This document shows, one piece after another, positions 20,123 to 29,473 of a stretch of DNA of 55,733 bases; the first letter of the stretch is position 1, and each line of letters opens with the position of its first letter. Both the position numbers and the translations under genes were made by a program. The notes beneath the pieces were generated by a model. That model did not search any database, was not told where the DNA came from, and was given only the letters and a program-made list of their open reading frames with translations. The DNA comes from Gammaproteobacteria bacterium (GTDB lineage Bacteria > Pseudomonadota > Gammaproteobacteria > Pseudomonadales > Pseudohongiellaceae), in the NCBI GenBank assembly GCA_030654835.1, contig JAURWS010000028.1, positions 1-55,733 on the forward strand, written 5' to 3'.

Positions 20123-20878
20123 ATGACCAATCGCTTCGCGGCTACCGCCTTTCATTTTGCAGCCAGTCTCTTTATCTTTCTGGTACTGGTCGGAGTCCTG
20201 CTTTTCTCCTGGTACCCCAGCCCGTATTTTTCCGCATCTGGCGGCTGGCAGGGCTTGCGGCTGGTCGCTGCAGTTGACTTGGTGCTTGGTCCGTTGCTGA
20301 CCTTCATCCTTGTCAAAAAGGGAAAGTCACGCCGGGAACTCGTACTCGATATTGGTCTGGTGGTGCTTGTACAGCTCAGCGCCCTGGGGTGGGGGATAAA
20401 GGCGGTCTATGAGCAGCGTCCTGTGGCAGTCGTATTCCTCGACAGCAGCTTTTACACGGTGCCGGCTTTGGCCATAACGAGTCAGGGGCTGGATCTGGAG
20501 TTGCTCGATGCATTTGGCGAGGAGCAACCAGTGCTGGTTTATGCCGCGCGTCCGGAAGAGGGCGAGGAATACGAGCGTTTTGCTCGCGCCGTGAACGAAG
20601 ATCGCATCCCTCCGCACGAACAAACCTGGCTTTATCGCCCGCTGTCAGACAATTTTTCGGCCGTCGTCAGGTCTACGTTGAATATTGATGAGATCATTGC
20701 AGCCAACGCTGACATGAAGGCTGAGCTGGAGCAACTGTTGGATCGCACTGGAACCGAACTCGACGATAACTACTATCTCGCGCTGACCTCGCGGTATCGC
20801 AATATCGTGCTGATGTTCGACGTTGCGGGGCATTTACTCGGCAGTGTCAGCGCCCCCTACAAGACCGGTACCCTATGA
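20123..20878 (+). CDS. TfpX/TfpZ-type IV pilin accessory protein
   Basis: Inner-membrane accessory protein of 251 residues, with hydrophobic helices at about 9-30, 44-62 and 72-92 and a periplasmic C-terminal part. Family features include the N-terminal RFAATAFHF, the YFSASGGWQG segment and the DLVLGPLLTFILVKKGKSRRELVLD loop. In Pseudomonas aeruginosa such genes travel with particular pilA alleles and are needed for normal pilus assembly of that allele. The linkage here suggests specificity for one or both pilins upstream. Confidence 0.85.
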   Translation: MTNRFAATAFHFAASLFIFLVLVGVLLFSWYPSPYFSASGGWQGLRLVAAVDLVLGPLLTFILVKKGKSRRELVLDIGLVVLVQLSALGWGIKAVYEQRPVAVVFLDSSFYTVPALAITSQGLDLELLDAFGEEQPVLVYAARPEEGEEYERFARAVNEDRIPPHEQTWLYRPLSDNFSAVVRSTLNIDEIIAANADMKAELEQLLDRTGTELDDNYYLALTSRYRNIVLMFDVAGHLLGSVSAPYKTGTL

Positions 20879-21129
20879 GCCTGACCAGCAGGCGACTTGA
20901 TACAGCCCCGCTGCCCCGGGCGTGGCGGCTTGATTAATGCCCATAGGTGGTTTATGCTGGCGCGCTTTTACGCAGACGGGTGGCATAGCGGACAGGGCCG
21001 TGGTTCGGGGGTTCCGGGGCAGACAAGGCGTCGTGTTGGCCGTGTTAAGGTTTCGTTCAGCCACAGCTGATAATATGGGAACCGTCAGAAAGTGAATCAG
21101 TTGCACTGCATGTGCTGGAGTAATTGAAT

Positions 21130-21531
21130 ATGAAAAATGCAAGACTCTCGATCGCGACAATGATGACAGTAGTGCTGGCCAGTGCTGCTTGTGCCGATGT
21201 CGGCGCTGCACCGACCTCCCTTGGCGCAGGCGTGTATACACAGGAGCAGGCTGAATCTGGCAAGGCGATCTTCACCCAGAACTGTTCAAGCTGCCACAAC
21301 GCCGACTTCTACAAGACGGTTCTGCAGACCTGGCGCGGTCAACCCCTGACATATCTGTTCGAGCAAGTGATGAGTGCAATGCCTGCCGACAAGCCGGGTG
21401 CCCTGCTGGACACCGAATATGAAGACGCATTTGCCTACGTTCTTGAGATCGTTGGTTTCCCCTCTGGTGAGACTCGTCTGGAATACGGCAACGGCATGAT
21501 GGACGACATTCCTCTCGAAAAAGCCCCGTAA
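21130..21531 (+). CDS. Small secreted c-type cytochrome
   Basis: A 133-residue protein with a signal peptide (residues 1 to about 22) and one heme-c site CSSCH in FTQNCSSCHNADFY. The residues EQAESGKAIFTQNCSSCH are typical of cytochrome c class I; the distal methionine is probably one of the methionines in VMSAMPADKP. ATG 21130 has GGAG nine bases upstream; an in-frame TTG six bases earlier is too close to it. It stands alone, so the partner oxidoreductase is unknown. Confidence 0.8.
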   Translation: MKNARLSIATMMTVVLASAACADVGAAPTSLGAGVYTQEQAESGKAIFTQNCSSCHNADFYKTVLQTWRGQPLTYLFEQVMSAMPADKPGALLDTEYEDAFAYVLEIVGFPSGETRLEYGNGMMDDIPLEKAP

Positions 21532-21583
21532 TTCCGGTCAGGCTGGGTTCCTGGGAGCCCCGCCTGATTGCCTCCTGCCTTTT

Positions 21584-22315
21584 TCAGTCAACCCCGCAAT
21601 CGCGCAGTAGTACGGTGATGCGATTGCGATCCTGATTCGCCAGTCTCAATTCATATTTCTCTGCAATTGCCAGCCACTGACGTGCATAGTCGCAGCGATA
21701 TTCTTCTCTGGGCAGGTAGCGGCTGGGACCACGATCACCCTTTTTGCGTAATTCACTTCGTTCCGTAAGAACGAGGTTGGCGGGGTCATTCGCGAACGCG
21801 ATTTTCTTTTCCGGGGGCCAGGCGTCGCCACCCTGGTTATGGGCATAGCGCAGCGGAATGACGTGATCCAGGTCAATTTGCGCAGCGACGGTGAAGGTCT
21901 CGCCAGTGTATTCATCGAACCATTCCCCGGTTCGTACCTCGCAGTTGCGCGGATTCGTGAAGCGCACCTCGCTGCGACTGGTCACCACAAGAATTTCGTG
22001 GCGGGTCACCTGGCAGTCGCCGTCAAAATCGAGATCGTAGTCCCAGTCCACGCTGTTGAAGAATTTGTCGCGGCTTTCCGGGTCGAAGAAAAAGCTGTCG
22101 GGTCCGGTGCGCATGAACGAGTCTGGTTCCTCACAGCCGGGCATGTGGCAGTGGTAGGACTGGCCGTCATAGTGTCCGCCGTTATCATCGAGTTGCCCGG
22201 GGTGAGCGAAGGTCAAGCTGCTCATCATTGAGAGCAGCAGGAGAACAAACCACTGCCAGCGTTCGGTGGAGTGGCGGGCGGCTTGCTTTTCGCCTTTGTA
22301 AACAGAGGTTCTCAT
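21584..22315 (-). CDS. Secreted HNH-family nuclease-like protein (DUF1524/GmrSD C-terminal type)
   Basis: A 243-residue protein with a signal peptide ending SSLTFA (about 37), a HPGQLDDNGGHYDGQSYHCH segment like that of calcium-binding YHYH/excalibur-type modules, and a C-terminal HNH domain. In the latter, the GEWFDEYTGE strand, DLDHVIPL (D150, H151), FANDPANLVLTERSELRKKGD, YLPREEYRCDYARQWL and KYEL follow the order seen in the DUF1524 family. The start ATG 22315 is preferred because of an AGGAGG ribosome site; a longer frame lacks one. It is probably an exported nuclease, for DNA uptake, nutrition or competition. Confidence 0.75.
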   Translation of the reverse strand: MRTSVYKGEKQAARHSTERWQWFVLLLLSMMSSLTFAHPGQLDDNGGHYDGQSYHCHMPGCEEPDSFMRTGPDSFFFDPESRDKFFNSVDWDYDLDFDGDCQVTRHEILVVTSRSEVRFTNPRNCEVRTGEWFDEYTGETFTVAAQIDLDHVIPLRYAHNQGGDAWPPEKKIAFANDPANLVLTERSELRKKGDRGPSRYLPREEYRCDYARQWLAIAEKYELRLANQDRNRITVLLRDCGVD

Positions 22316-22364
22316 CCTGCCTCCTGGTCTCTTGCGGTTTGAGTATGCCGCCGTTGCCGAGCTC

Positions 22365-23204
22365 TCATTCAAACAGCATCGACAGGTCAATTGCCTTGCA
22401 ATCCTTCGTCAGCGCGCCGATGGAAATATAATCCACCCCGGTTTCCGCAATTGCCACCAGCGTGTTCTGATTGATGCCGCCGGAGGCCTCTAGGCGGACA
22501 CGACCGCCTGCGATCATGACTGCTTCGCGCATGGCATTCAATTCAAAATTGTCCAGCATGATGGTGTGAGCGTCGGTGGTCAGCGCCTCTTGCAACTGCG
22601 TCAGCGTCTCCACTTCGACTTCAACAGGTTTGTCTGGATGCAGCGCTCGGGCACGTCCGACGGCGGCCGTGATTGAGCCGCAGGCATTGATGTGGTTCTC
22701 CTTGATGAGAAAAGCGTCGTAGAGTCCCATGCGGTGGTTGTGGCAGCCGCCGATCGCTACTGCGTATTTCTGGGCTGTGCGCAGCCCCGGCAGAGTCTTG
22801 CGGGTATCCAGAAGGCGGACTTCAGTGTGAGCGACCAGGCTGGCGTAGTGGCGACTGACAGTGGCTGTTCCCGAGAGCGTCTGCAGGAAGTTCAGGGCGC
22901 AGCGTTCCGCTGTCAGCAGGTGTCTGGCGCTGCCGTGCAACGTGGCCAACCGTTGGTTCAGCTCAATATTCTCACCATCCTGCGCGTGCCAGATGATCTG
23001 CAGCGCGGGATCCACCTGCCGCAATACTTCATCTACCCATGCCGTCCCGCACAAGACAGCGCCGTCGCGGCTCAGAATATGAGCGGTCGCCACGGCTGGC
23101 TCGGCGATCAGCTGGGCGGTGATGTCGCCGCTGCCAATGTCCTCGCGCAGTGCATTGGCGACTGTCATGGACAGGTCTGCCGGGAGGTGAGGTTTATTGT
23201 TCAT
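22365..23204 (-). CDS. nadC: Nicotinate-nucleotide pyrophosphorylase (carboxylating), NadC
   Basis: Makes nicotinate mononucleotide from quinolinate and PRPP in NAD synthesis. The 279 residues contain [12 protein letters not shown] (N-terminal), [24 protein letters not shown], the H-N-H-RMGLYD segment, [11 protein letters not shown] and the C-terminal [11 protein letters not shown]...[15 protein letters not shown] 23204 has AAGGAAG nine bases upstream and is preferred over a start 14 codons earlier. It is divergent from ampD, the usual pseudomonad arrangement. Confidence 0.94.
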   Translation of the reverse strand: MNNKPHLPADLSMTVANALREDIGSGDITAQLIAEPAVATAHILSRDGAVLCGTAWVDEVLRQVDPALQIIWHAQDGENIELNQRLATLHGSARHLLTAERCALNFLQTLSGTATVSRHYASLVAHTEVRLLDTRKTLPGLRTAQKYAVAIGGCHNHRMGLYDAFLIKENHINACGSITAAVGRARALHPDKPVEVEVETLTQLQEALTTDAHTIMLDNFELNAMREAVMIAGGRVRLEASGGINQNTLVAIAETGVDYISIGALTKDCKAIDLSMLFE

Positions 23205-23379
23205 GGCGGCATGCTTCCTTGTGAGACTGCTCAGGGGATGTACCATTGTTGCAGGAAATTATGTCCCATTGGCAGAGTGATTGGTAGGAGAGCGCAAGCC
23301 GCGTTGTCACGAGGTCATGGATTGCGAGGCAGTGCCCGGATAGAATCAGCCCGCACCTGCCTGATTATCGGAGACCATC

Positions 23380-23937
23380 TTGATCGTCGACCATCGTCTA
23401 AGCTTCGCCCGTCAGACCTCCTCGCCCAATTGCAGCGAGCGGCCGGAGGGTGTGGCGATTGACTTGCTGGTGATTCACAACATCAGTCTGCCGCCGGGTG
23501 AATACGGTGGCGGGCATATCGACGAGCTGTTCAGCAATCGGCTGAATCCCCTGCAGCACAGCTACTTCGCGGAGATCGCCCAGTTGCGTGTTTCGGCACA
23601 TTTGCTGATTGACCGCCATGGCGCAGTCACCCAGTACGTTCCTTTCAACATGAAGGCGTGGCACGCGGGTGCCTCCTGTTTTTGTGGGCGCGACAATTGT
23701 AATGAGTACTCAATAGGTATTGAATTGGAGGGCACTGACTCCGAGCCCTTCACCGCTGCCCAGTACGATCAGCTGGCGCGGGTAACAGATCTGCTGCGGC
23801 ATGCGTACCCGCAGATCACGCCCGCGCGCATCGTCGGTCACAGTGACATCGCACCGGATCGAAAGACCGATCCGGGCCCCTGTTTCGATTGGCAGCACTA
23901 CCGCTCCCGGTGTGCCGAGGGAGGACAAACTGCATGA
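23380..23937 (+). CDS. ampD: 1,6-anhydro-MurNAc-L-alanine amidase AmpD
   Basis: Cytosolic zinc amidase that removes the stem peptide from anhydro-muropeptides during cell-wall recycling; in many bacteria its loss induces AmpC beta-lactamase. The zinc ligands H33 (VIHNISLPP), H154 and D164 (VGHSDIAPDRKTDPGP) and the acidic residues of YSIGIELEG (E115/E117) are all present. The start is TTG at 23380 with CGGAGA about 7 bases upstream. It overlaps ampE by 4 bp (ATGA). Confidence 0.94.
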   Translation: MIVDHRLSFARQTSSPNCSERPEGVAIDLLVIHNISLPPGEYGGGHIDELFSNRLNPLQHSYFAEIAQLRVSAHLLIDRHGAVTQYVPFNMKAWHAGASCFCGRDNCNEYSIGIELEGTDSEPFTAAQYDQLARVTDLLRHAYPQITPARIVGHSDIAPDRKTDPGPCFDWQHYRSRCAEGGQTA

Positions 23938-24899
23938 AATTTCTGGTCATATTGCTGGCTCTGATCATCAATCATTACTGGACTCGTGACCGCGACGTCC
24001 TCAATGACAAATGGTTTGTGAAATTCCAGGGCTGGCTGGCGCAGCGCATCAGTGGTTTACCCGCACATCTCGCGCAGAACCGCTGGCTCTACCCACTGCT
24101 GGTCCTCGCTCTGCCCACTCTTACGCTGGGGCTGTTGCTTTTGCTGATCGACGGCGTGGCGCTTGGGTTGATGACCTTGGTGATACACATCGCCGTGCTG
24201 CTGGCGCTGTTTGATCATGTGAACGTCAATGGCCTCACCGCCCGTTACCTCGAGAGCTGGCGTCGGGGCGACTACGAGTCTGCCTTTCTGCTCTTGCAGC
24301 AGCGCTGGCACCAGGTGTCTCTGGACAACTGTGATGACCGCAGCAGACTGCACGAAGAGTTCTGTCGATTCCTGCTCTCCAGCTTCTTCGAGCGGTTGTT
24401 TGCCGTGCTCTTCTGGTACTTGCTGCTGGGGCCCGTCGGTGCGCTGTTCTATCACCTTGGTTTTCTTTATCGCAGCCGGGAGTCCCCGCATTCTGAGGCT
24501 GCAGCCAGCGAACTGGTGCTGCGCCTCGTGTACCTGCTGGAGTGGGTGCCAGCGCGTCTGCTTGGCTTGACCTTCTCGCTGGCGGGTGATTTCGTGGCGG
24601 CGTTTGCGAGGCTGCGTGCGGTGCTGCTGGATCTCGATCGCAGCGCAGTGAGTGTGGTGTATGCCTGCGCACTGGCCGCGCTGGGATCGGCACACCGAAC
24701 GCTGTTGGTGCGAGAAGAGGCGGGTGCTGCTGGAGAGGCAACTACCGTCTTGATCGACGCCGAAGATGCGCTGGATGAGACGGCTTTCGGGCCTTATGCG
24801 AGTCAACAGATCGAGGCAATGCTGGCGCTGCTCAACCGCAGTCAGGTGATCTGGGTCAGTGCGTTGGCATTGCTTGCTCTGTACGGAATCGATAGCTGA
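23934..24899 (+). CDS. ampE: AmpE-family inner-membrane protein
   Basis: A 321-residue polytopic membrane protein. Family features are the N-terminal LALIINHYW, the FDHVNVNGLTARYLESWRRGDYESA stretch, FCRFLLSSFFERLFAVLFWYLLLGPVGALFYHL, and a final C-terminal helix. AmpE partners AmpD in beta-lactamase regulation and is related to CobD-like proteins; its biochemical role is not settled. ATG 23934 overlaps the ampD stop and has GGAGG upstream, so translation is coupled. Confidence 0.88.
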   Translation: MKFLVILLALIINHYWTRDRDVLNDKWFVKFQGWLAQRISGLPAHLAQNRWLYPLLVLALPTLTLGLLLLLIDGVALGLMTLVIHIAVLLALFDHVNVNGLTARYLESWRRGDYESAFLLLQQRWHQVSLDNCDDRSRLHEEFCRFLLSSFFERLFAVLFWYLLLGPVGALFYHLGFLYRSRESPHSEAAASELVLRLVYLLEWVPARLLGLTFSLAGDFVAAFARLRAVLLDLDRSAVSVVYACALAALGSAHRTLLVREEAGAAGEATTVLIDAEDALDETAFGPYASQQIEAMLALLNRSQVIWVSALALLALYGIDS

Positions 24900-24906
24900 G
24901 ATGTTT

Positions 24907-24921
24907 TGTAGTTTAACTACA
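24907..24921. promoter_or_regulatory. HexR-like palindrome 1 upstream of the aceE promoter
   Basis: TGTAGTTTAACTACA is a perfect palindrome with 7-bp arms and one central base. As I recall the gammaproteobacterial HexR motif (about TGTAATTAAATTACA, allowing R/Y at the fifth positions), every position fits. It lies about 20 bp before the -35 box. Confidence 0.5.
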
Positions 24922-24939
24922 TAAGGTCAATTTCCGACA

Positions 24940-24969
24940 TTGAAAACCGGCTTTGAAGTCAGGTAAAAT
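24940..24969 (+). promoter_or_regulatory. Candidate sigma-70 promoter of aceE-aceF
   Basis: TTGAAA (24940-24945), 18-bp spacer, TAAAAT (24964-24969). It sits between the two palindromes at 24907 and 24980, about 100 bp before the aceE start. Confidence 0.55.
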
Positions 24970-24979
24970 CCGGTCACAA

Positions 24980-24994
24980 TGTAAATTATTTACA
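24980..24994. promoter_or_regulatory. HexR-like palindrome 2 at the aceE transcription start
   Basis: TGTAAATTATTTACA is a perfect palindrome of the same size and outline (TGTA...TACA) as the one at 24907; its centre is 73 bp away, close to seven helical turns. It overlaps the expected start point just after the -10 box, a typical repressor position. It departs from the recalled HexR motif at two symmetric positions. Confidence 0.45.
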
Positions 24995-25072
24995 AAAGCG
25001 GTATTGCCCATGGCGGCCGTTTTGAATACCCAAAGCCCTGTTGGGCAAAGAATAAATCGAGAGTCTTAGTCT

Positions 25073-27763
25073 ATGAGCCATCACAAAGAAGATATCAACC
25101 CCGCTGAAACCAGAGAATGGCTTGATGCTCTGGGCTCAGTCATCGACGAAGAAGGTGCGGAACGTGCCCATTTCCTGCTGGGCAGGTTGTCCGAGGAAGC
25201 CACGCGCACACAGTCGCTGCCGTACTCAACAGTCACAACCCCGTATCGCAACACCATTCCGACGCGCGAAGAAGAGAAGATGCCGGGCGACATGTTCATG
25301 GAGCGCCAGATCCGCGGCATTATCCGTTGGAACGCGCTGGCCATGGTGATGCGCGCCGGCAAGAAGCCGGGGGCTGATCTTGGCGGCCACATCTCCACTT
25401 TCTCGTCTGCCGCGACGCTGTATGACGTTGGTTTCAACTACTTTTTCCGTGGCGCCAGCGAAGGCCATGGTGGCGACCTGATCTACTTCCAGGGCCACTC
25501 GTCTCCCGGTATCTACTCACGCTCCTTCGTGGAAGGACGCCTGAGTGCCGAGCAACTCGATAATTTTCGTCAGGAGGTCAACGGCAATGGTCTGTCCTCC
25601 TACCCGCACCCCTGGCTGATGCCGGACTACTGGCAGTTCCCTACCGTGTCCATGGGTCTTGGTCCCATCGCAGCCATCTATCAGGCGCACGTCATGAAGT
25701 ATTTGACCAGCCGTGGATTGATGGACAACAGCGACCGCAAGGTGTGGGCGTTCCTGGGTGACGGCGAGACAGACGAGCCGGAATCACTGGGTGCCATCGG
25801 CAAGGCCGGGCGCGAGAAGCTCGACAACCTGATCTTCGTGATCAACTGCAACCTGCAGCGTCTGGACGGTCCTGTGCGTGGCAACGGCAAGATCATCAAC
25901 GAGCTGGAAGGCAGCTTCCGTGGTGCTGGCTGGAATGTCATCAAGGTCGTTTGGGGGCGTCACTGGGATGCACTGCTGGCTGCCGACAAGGACGGCCTGC
26001 TGCAACAGCGCATGGATGAAGTGGTGGACGGTGAATACATCAACTACTGGGGCCGCGGGGGCGCCTACACCCGTGAGCATTTCTTCGGCAAGAGTCCGGA
26101 GCTGCTCAAGATGGTCGAGCATCTGACCGATGACGACATCATGAATCTGAACCGTGGCGGACACGACCCGTTCAAGGTCTACGCGGCCTATGCGCAGGCA
26201 GTGAAGTCCAATGGCAAGCCTACCGTGATTCTGGCGAAGACAGTGAAGGGATACGCCTTCGGTGCTGCGGCAGAAGCGCAGAACGTGACCCATTCGGTCA
26301 AGAAACTCGATATCGAAGGCCTCAAGAGCTTCCGCGATCGTTTCAATATTCCAATCCCGGATGACCAGCTTGAGTCGGTACCTTACTACCGTCCGGCTGA
26401 AGACAGTCTGGAAATGCGCTACATGCGCAAGCGTCGCGAAGCGCTCGGTGGCCCCGTGCCCAAGCGTCGTGTCGAGGCGCAAACGCTGCAGATTCCTGAT
26501 CTGAGCACATTCGCTGCGCAGATGCAGGGCACCAAGGATCGTGAGATATCCACGACGATGGCGTTCGTGCGCATCATTTCGTCGCTGTGCAAGGACAAGG
26601 AAATTGGTCAGCGTATTGTGCCGATCGTTCCCGATGAGGCGCGTACCTTTGGTATGGAAGGCATGTTCCGTCAGGTGGGTATCTACTCCTCCATGGGCCA
26701 GCTCTATGAGCCGATGGATTCCAATCAGGTGATGTACTACCGCGAAGACACCAAGGGACAAATGTTGGAGGAGGGTATCAGTGAGGCAGGTGCGTTCTCG
26801 GCCTGGCTCGCGGCCGCGACGTCCTACAGCGTCAATGATTACCCGTTGATCCCTTTCTATATCTACTACTCCATGTTCGGGTTCCAGCGCATCGGCGATC
26901 TGGCCTGGGCGGCGGGCGATTCCCAGGCTCGCGGCTTCCTGATCGGCGCTACTGCCGGCAGAACCACGCTCAATGGTGAAGGCCTGCAACACCAGGATGG
27001 CCACAGCCACCTGCTGGCATCTACCATCCCTAATTGCGTGACCTATGATCCGACGTACTCTTACGAGCTGTCCGTGATCATCCAGGACGGTTTGCGCAGG
27101 ATGTATCAGGAAAAGGAGTCTGTTTACTACTACATCACCACAATGAACGAGAACTATACCCACCCGGATATGCCGACAGGGGCGGAAGCGGGCATCATCA
27201 AGGGCATGTACCTGCTGGAAGATGGTGGCGCCAAAGAGTATAAAGTGCAGGGTAAAGCGATGACCGACCAGCGTATCCGCTTGCTCGGCAGCGGTACCAT
27301 TCTGCGCGAAGTCAGAGCGGCGGCACAGATTCTGCGTGACGACTACAAGGTCTCTGTAGATGTCTGGAGCGTGACCAGCTTCAACGAACTGCGCAGGGAT
27401 GGCCTTGCCACTTCGCGCTGGAACATGATGCACCCCACCAAGAAAGAGAAAGCGAGCTATGTCACCAAGTGCCTGTCCGGTGCGGGTGGCCCGGTGATCG
27501 CTTCCACTGACTACATGAAGGTGCATGCCGACCAGATTCGCGAGTTTGTGCCGGACACCTACCGTGTGCTGGGCACTGATGGCTTTGGCCGCAGTGATAC
27601 CCGCGAAAATCTGCGCCACTTCTTCGAGGTGAATCGCCACTTCGTGGTGCTGGCAGCGCTGACTGAACTGAAGACACGCGGAATCGTGACTGCCGAAACG
27701 ATCGCCAAAGCCATGAAGGCAATGGGCATCAATCAGGATAAAGTTGATCCGTTGACCGTATAA
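25073..27763 (+). CDS. aceE: Pyruvate dehydrogenase E1 component, homodimeric type
   Basis: Thiamine-diphosphate enzyme that decarboxylates pyruvate and acetylates the E2 lipoyl group. The 896 residues are the normal size of the alpha2-type E1. The TPP motif starts at GDGETDEPESLGA (about 227-239) and ends NCNLQRLDGP; HISTFSSAATLYDVGFN and YPHPWLMPDYWQFPTVSMGL are family hallmarks. The upstream region has a promoter with two palindromes. It is followed by aceF after 32 bp; no E3 (lpd) gene is in the window. Confidence 0.96.
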   Translation: MSHHKEDINPAETREWLDALGSVIDEEGAERAHFLLGRLSEEATRTQSLPYSTVTTPYRNTIPTREEEKMPGDMFMERQIRGIIRWNALAMVMRAGKKPGADLGGHISTFSSAATLYDVGFNYFFRGASEGHGGDLIYFQGHSSPGIYSRSFVEGRLSAEQLDNFRQEVNGNGLSSYPHPWLMPDYWQFPTVSMGLGPIAAIYQAHVMKYLTSRGLMDNSDRKVWAFLGDGETDEPESLGAIGKAGREKLDNLIFVINCNLQRLDGPVRGNGKIINELEGSFRGAGWNVIKVVWGRHWDALLAADKDGLLQQRMDEVVDGEYINYWGRGGAYTREHFFGKSPELLKMVEHLTDDDIMNLNRGGHDPFKVYAAYAQAVKSNGKPTVILAKTVKGYAFGAAAEAQNVTHSVKKLDIEGLKSFRDRFNIPIPDDQLESVPYYRPAEDSLEMRYMRKRREALGGPVPKRRVEAQTLQIPDLSTFAAQMQGTKDREISTTMAFVRIISSLCKDKEIGQRIVPIVPDEARTFGMEGMFRQVGIYSSMGQLYEPMDSNQVMYYREDTKGQMLEEGISEAGAFSAWLAAATSYSVNDYPLIPFYIYYSMFGFQRIGDLAWAAGDSQARGFLIGATAGRTTLNGEGLQHQDGHSHLLASTIPNCVTYDPTYSYELSVIIQDGLRRMYQEKESVYYYITTMNENYTHPDMPTGAEAGIIKGMYLLEDGGAKEYKVQGKAMTDQRIRLLGSGTILREVRAAAQILRDDYKVSVDVWSVTSFNELRRDGLATSRWNMMHPTKKEKASYVTKCLSGAGGPVIASTDYMKVHADQIREFVPDTYRVLGTDGFGRSDTRENLRHFFEVNRHFVVLAALTELKTRGIVTAETIAKAMKAMGINQDKVDPLTV

Positions 27764-27795
27764 ACGACACAGAAAAAATTCAGGAGCAATGATCA

Positions 27796-29436
27796 GTGGC
27801 AGTTGAAAGCATAAAAGTACCGAATCTCGGTGATTCGAAGGACGTCGAGGTCATCGAACTGCTGGTGAAGCCAGGCCAGACCATCAAGGAAAACGATTCC
27901 ATCATGGTGCTGGAAAGCGACAAGGCAGCGATGGAGATCCCGTCACCGAAGAGCGGTGTCGTCAAGAGTGTGAGCATCAAGCTGGGTGACCAGGTCTCCG
28001 AAGGTGACGAGATTCTGATGCTGGAAGTGGAGGGTAGTGCAGCAGCAGCGGAAGCGCCGCAGGCTGCTCCAGCTCCAGTAGCAGCGCCTGAAGCGGCTCC
28101 TGCACCGGCAGCTGCGCCCGCTCCTGCAGCGCCACAGGCGAGTGCCCCGGTGGCTGGCGGCGTGGAGACAATTTCCGTCCCCGATCTGGGCGGCGACAGC
28201 GATGTTGAAGTGATCGAGATTCATGTCAAGGTGGGTGACACCGTCAAACCCGAAGACGCGCTGATAACGCTGGAGTCCGACAAGGCGGCGATGGAAGTCC
28301 CGACGCCGAAAGGTGGCGTGGTCAAGGCACTGAAGATCAAGGTTGGCGATAAGGTCTCCATGGGTTCTGCGATTCTGGAACTGGAGGTTGCCGGTAGTGC
28401 TGCAGCCGCACCGGCTCCTGCTGCAGCGCCAGCAGTGCAAGCAGCTCCCGCTGCAGCGCCTGCAGCACAGAAGACCGTGGTGCCTCCAGCGCCTGCTGCC
28501 GCTCCTTCAGCAGCCCCGACGGCTGGCGAGAAAGCCGACGTCTACGCAGGTCCCGCTGTGCGCAAACTGGCGCGTGAGCTGGGTGTCGAACTGGCATTGG
28601 TCACTGGCACCGGCGCCAAGGGACGTATCCAGAAGGAAGACCTGCACAGCTTCGTGAAGACCCGTCTGCAGGCCCCGGTTGCATCGGCTGGTGTCGCTAC
28701 TAACGTGTCTGCAGTGCCGGACATCGATTTCAGCCAATTCGGACCGATCACACAAGTGCCGATGAGCAAGCTGCACAAGGTGACTGCTGTGAACATGCAG
28801 CGCAATTGGTCCACCGTGCCGCAGGTCGCACAATTCAATGAGGCGGACATCACCGAGCTGGAAATTTTCCGTAATGACCTCAAGGCTGAGGCGGACAAGA
28901 AAGGCGTCAAGCTGACTTTCCTGCCATTCCTGCTGAAGGCGTGTGCCAAGGCGCTGCAGGAGTACAAGCAGTTCAACGTTTCTCTGCACTCTTCTGGCGA
29001 GTATTTGATTCAGAAGCAGTACATCAACATCGGTGTCGCGGTCGCAACAGAGGCCGGGCTGGTGGTGCCGGTGATTCGCAATGTCGACAAGAAGTCGCTC
29101 TGGGAACTGGCAGCCGAAGTGGCAGCGATGAGCGACAAGGCCAAGCAGCGCCGTCTGACCAAGGACGACATGCAGGGCGCCTGCTTCACGATCTCCAGTC
29201 TCGGCGCACTTGGCGGCACTGGTTTCATCCCCATCGTGAATGCGCCGGAAGTCGCGATTCTCGGCGTCTCCAAGACCCAGGTCAAACCGGTGTACATGAA
29301 TGGACAACTGGTGCCGAGACAGATGTTGCCGATCACGTTGTCCTACGACCACCGTGCCGTGAACGGAATGGATGGCGGCTTGTTCGCCACCTACCTCGCG
29401 AAGGTGCTCGGTGATATCAGGCTGTTGCTGCTGTAA
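27796..29436 (+). CDS. aceF: Dihydrolipoyllysine acetyltransferase (pyruvate dehydrogenase E2)
   Basis: Core of the pyruvate dehydrogenase complex. Two lipoyl domains are visible, with lipoylated lysines in ESDKAAMEIPSP (about K43) and ESDKAAMEVPTP (about K162), each followed by an Ala/Pro-rich hinge. The E3/E1-binding domain (YAGPAVRKLARELGVEL) lies near 252-290 and the acetyltransferase domain ends with the catalytic SYDHRAVNGMDGG. The start is GTG at 27796 with AGGAGC eight bases upstream. It has two lipoyl domains rather than the three of E. coli. Confidence 0.95.
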   Translation: MAVESIKVPNLGDSKDVEVIELLVKPGQTIKENDSIMVLESDKAAMEIPSPKSGVVKSVSIKLGDQVSEGDEILMLEVEGSAAAAEAPQAAPAPVAAPEAAPAPAAAPAPAAPQASAPVAGGVETISVPDLGGDSDVEVIEIHVKVGDTVKPEDALITLESDKAAMEVPTPKGGVVKALKIKVGDKVSMGSAILELEVAGSAAAAPAPAAAPAVQAAPAAAPAAQKTVVPPAPAAAPSAAPTAGEKADVYAGPAVRKLARELGVELALVTGTGAKGRIQKEDLHSFVKTRLQAPVASAGVATNVSAVPDIDFSQFGPITQVPMSKLHKVTAVNMQRNWSTVPQVAQFNEADITELEIFRNDLKAEADKKGVKLTFLPFLLKACAKALQEYKQFNVSLHSSGEYLIQKQYINIGVAVATEAGLVVPVIRNVDKKSLWELAAEVAAMSDKAKQRRLTKDDMQGACFTISSLGALGGTGFIPIVNAPEVAILGVSKTQVKPVYMNGQLVPRQMLPITLSYDHRAVNGMDGGLFATYLAKVLGDIRLLLL

Positions 29437-29473
29437 AGCTTTTAGTCAGGATTGTTCCTAAGCAGGGTAAATT

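Noticed and set aside
24907..24994. TyrR or PdhR operators at the aceE promoter
   Set aside because: TyrR boxes need six bases between TGTAAA and TTTACA (here three), and PdhR sites need TTGGT...ACCAA, which is absent.
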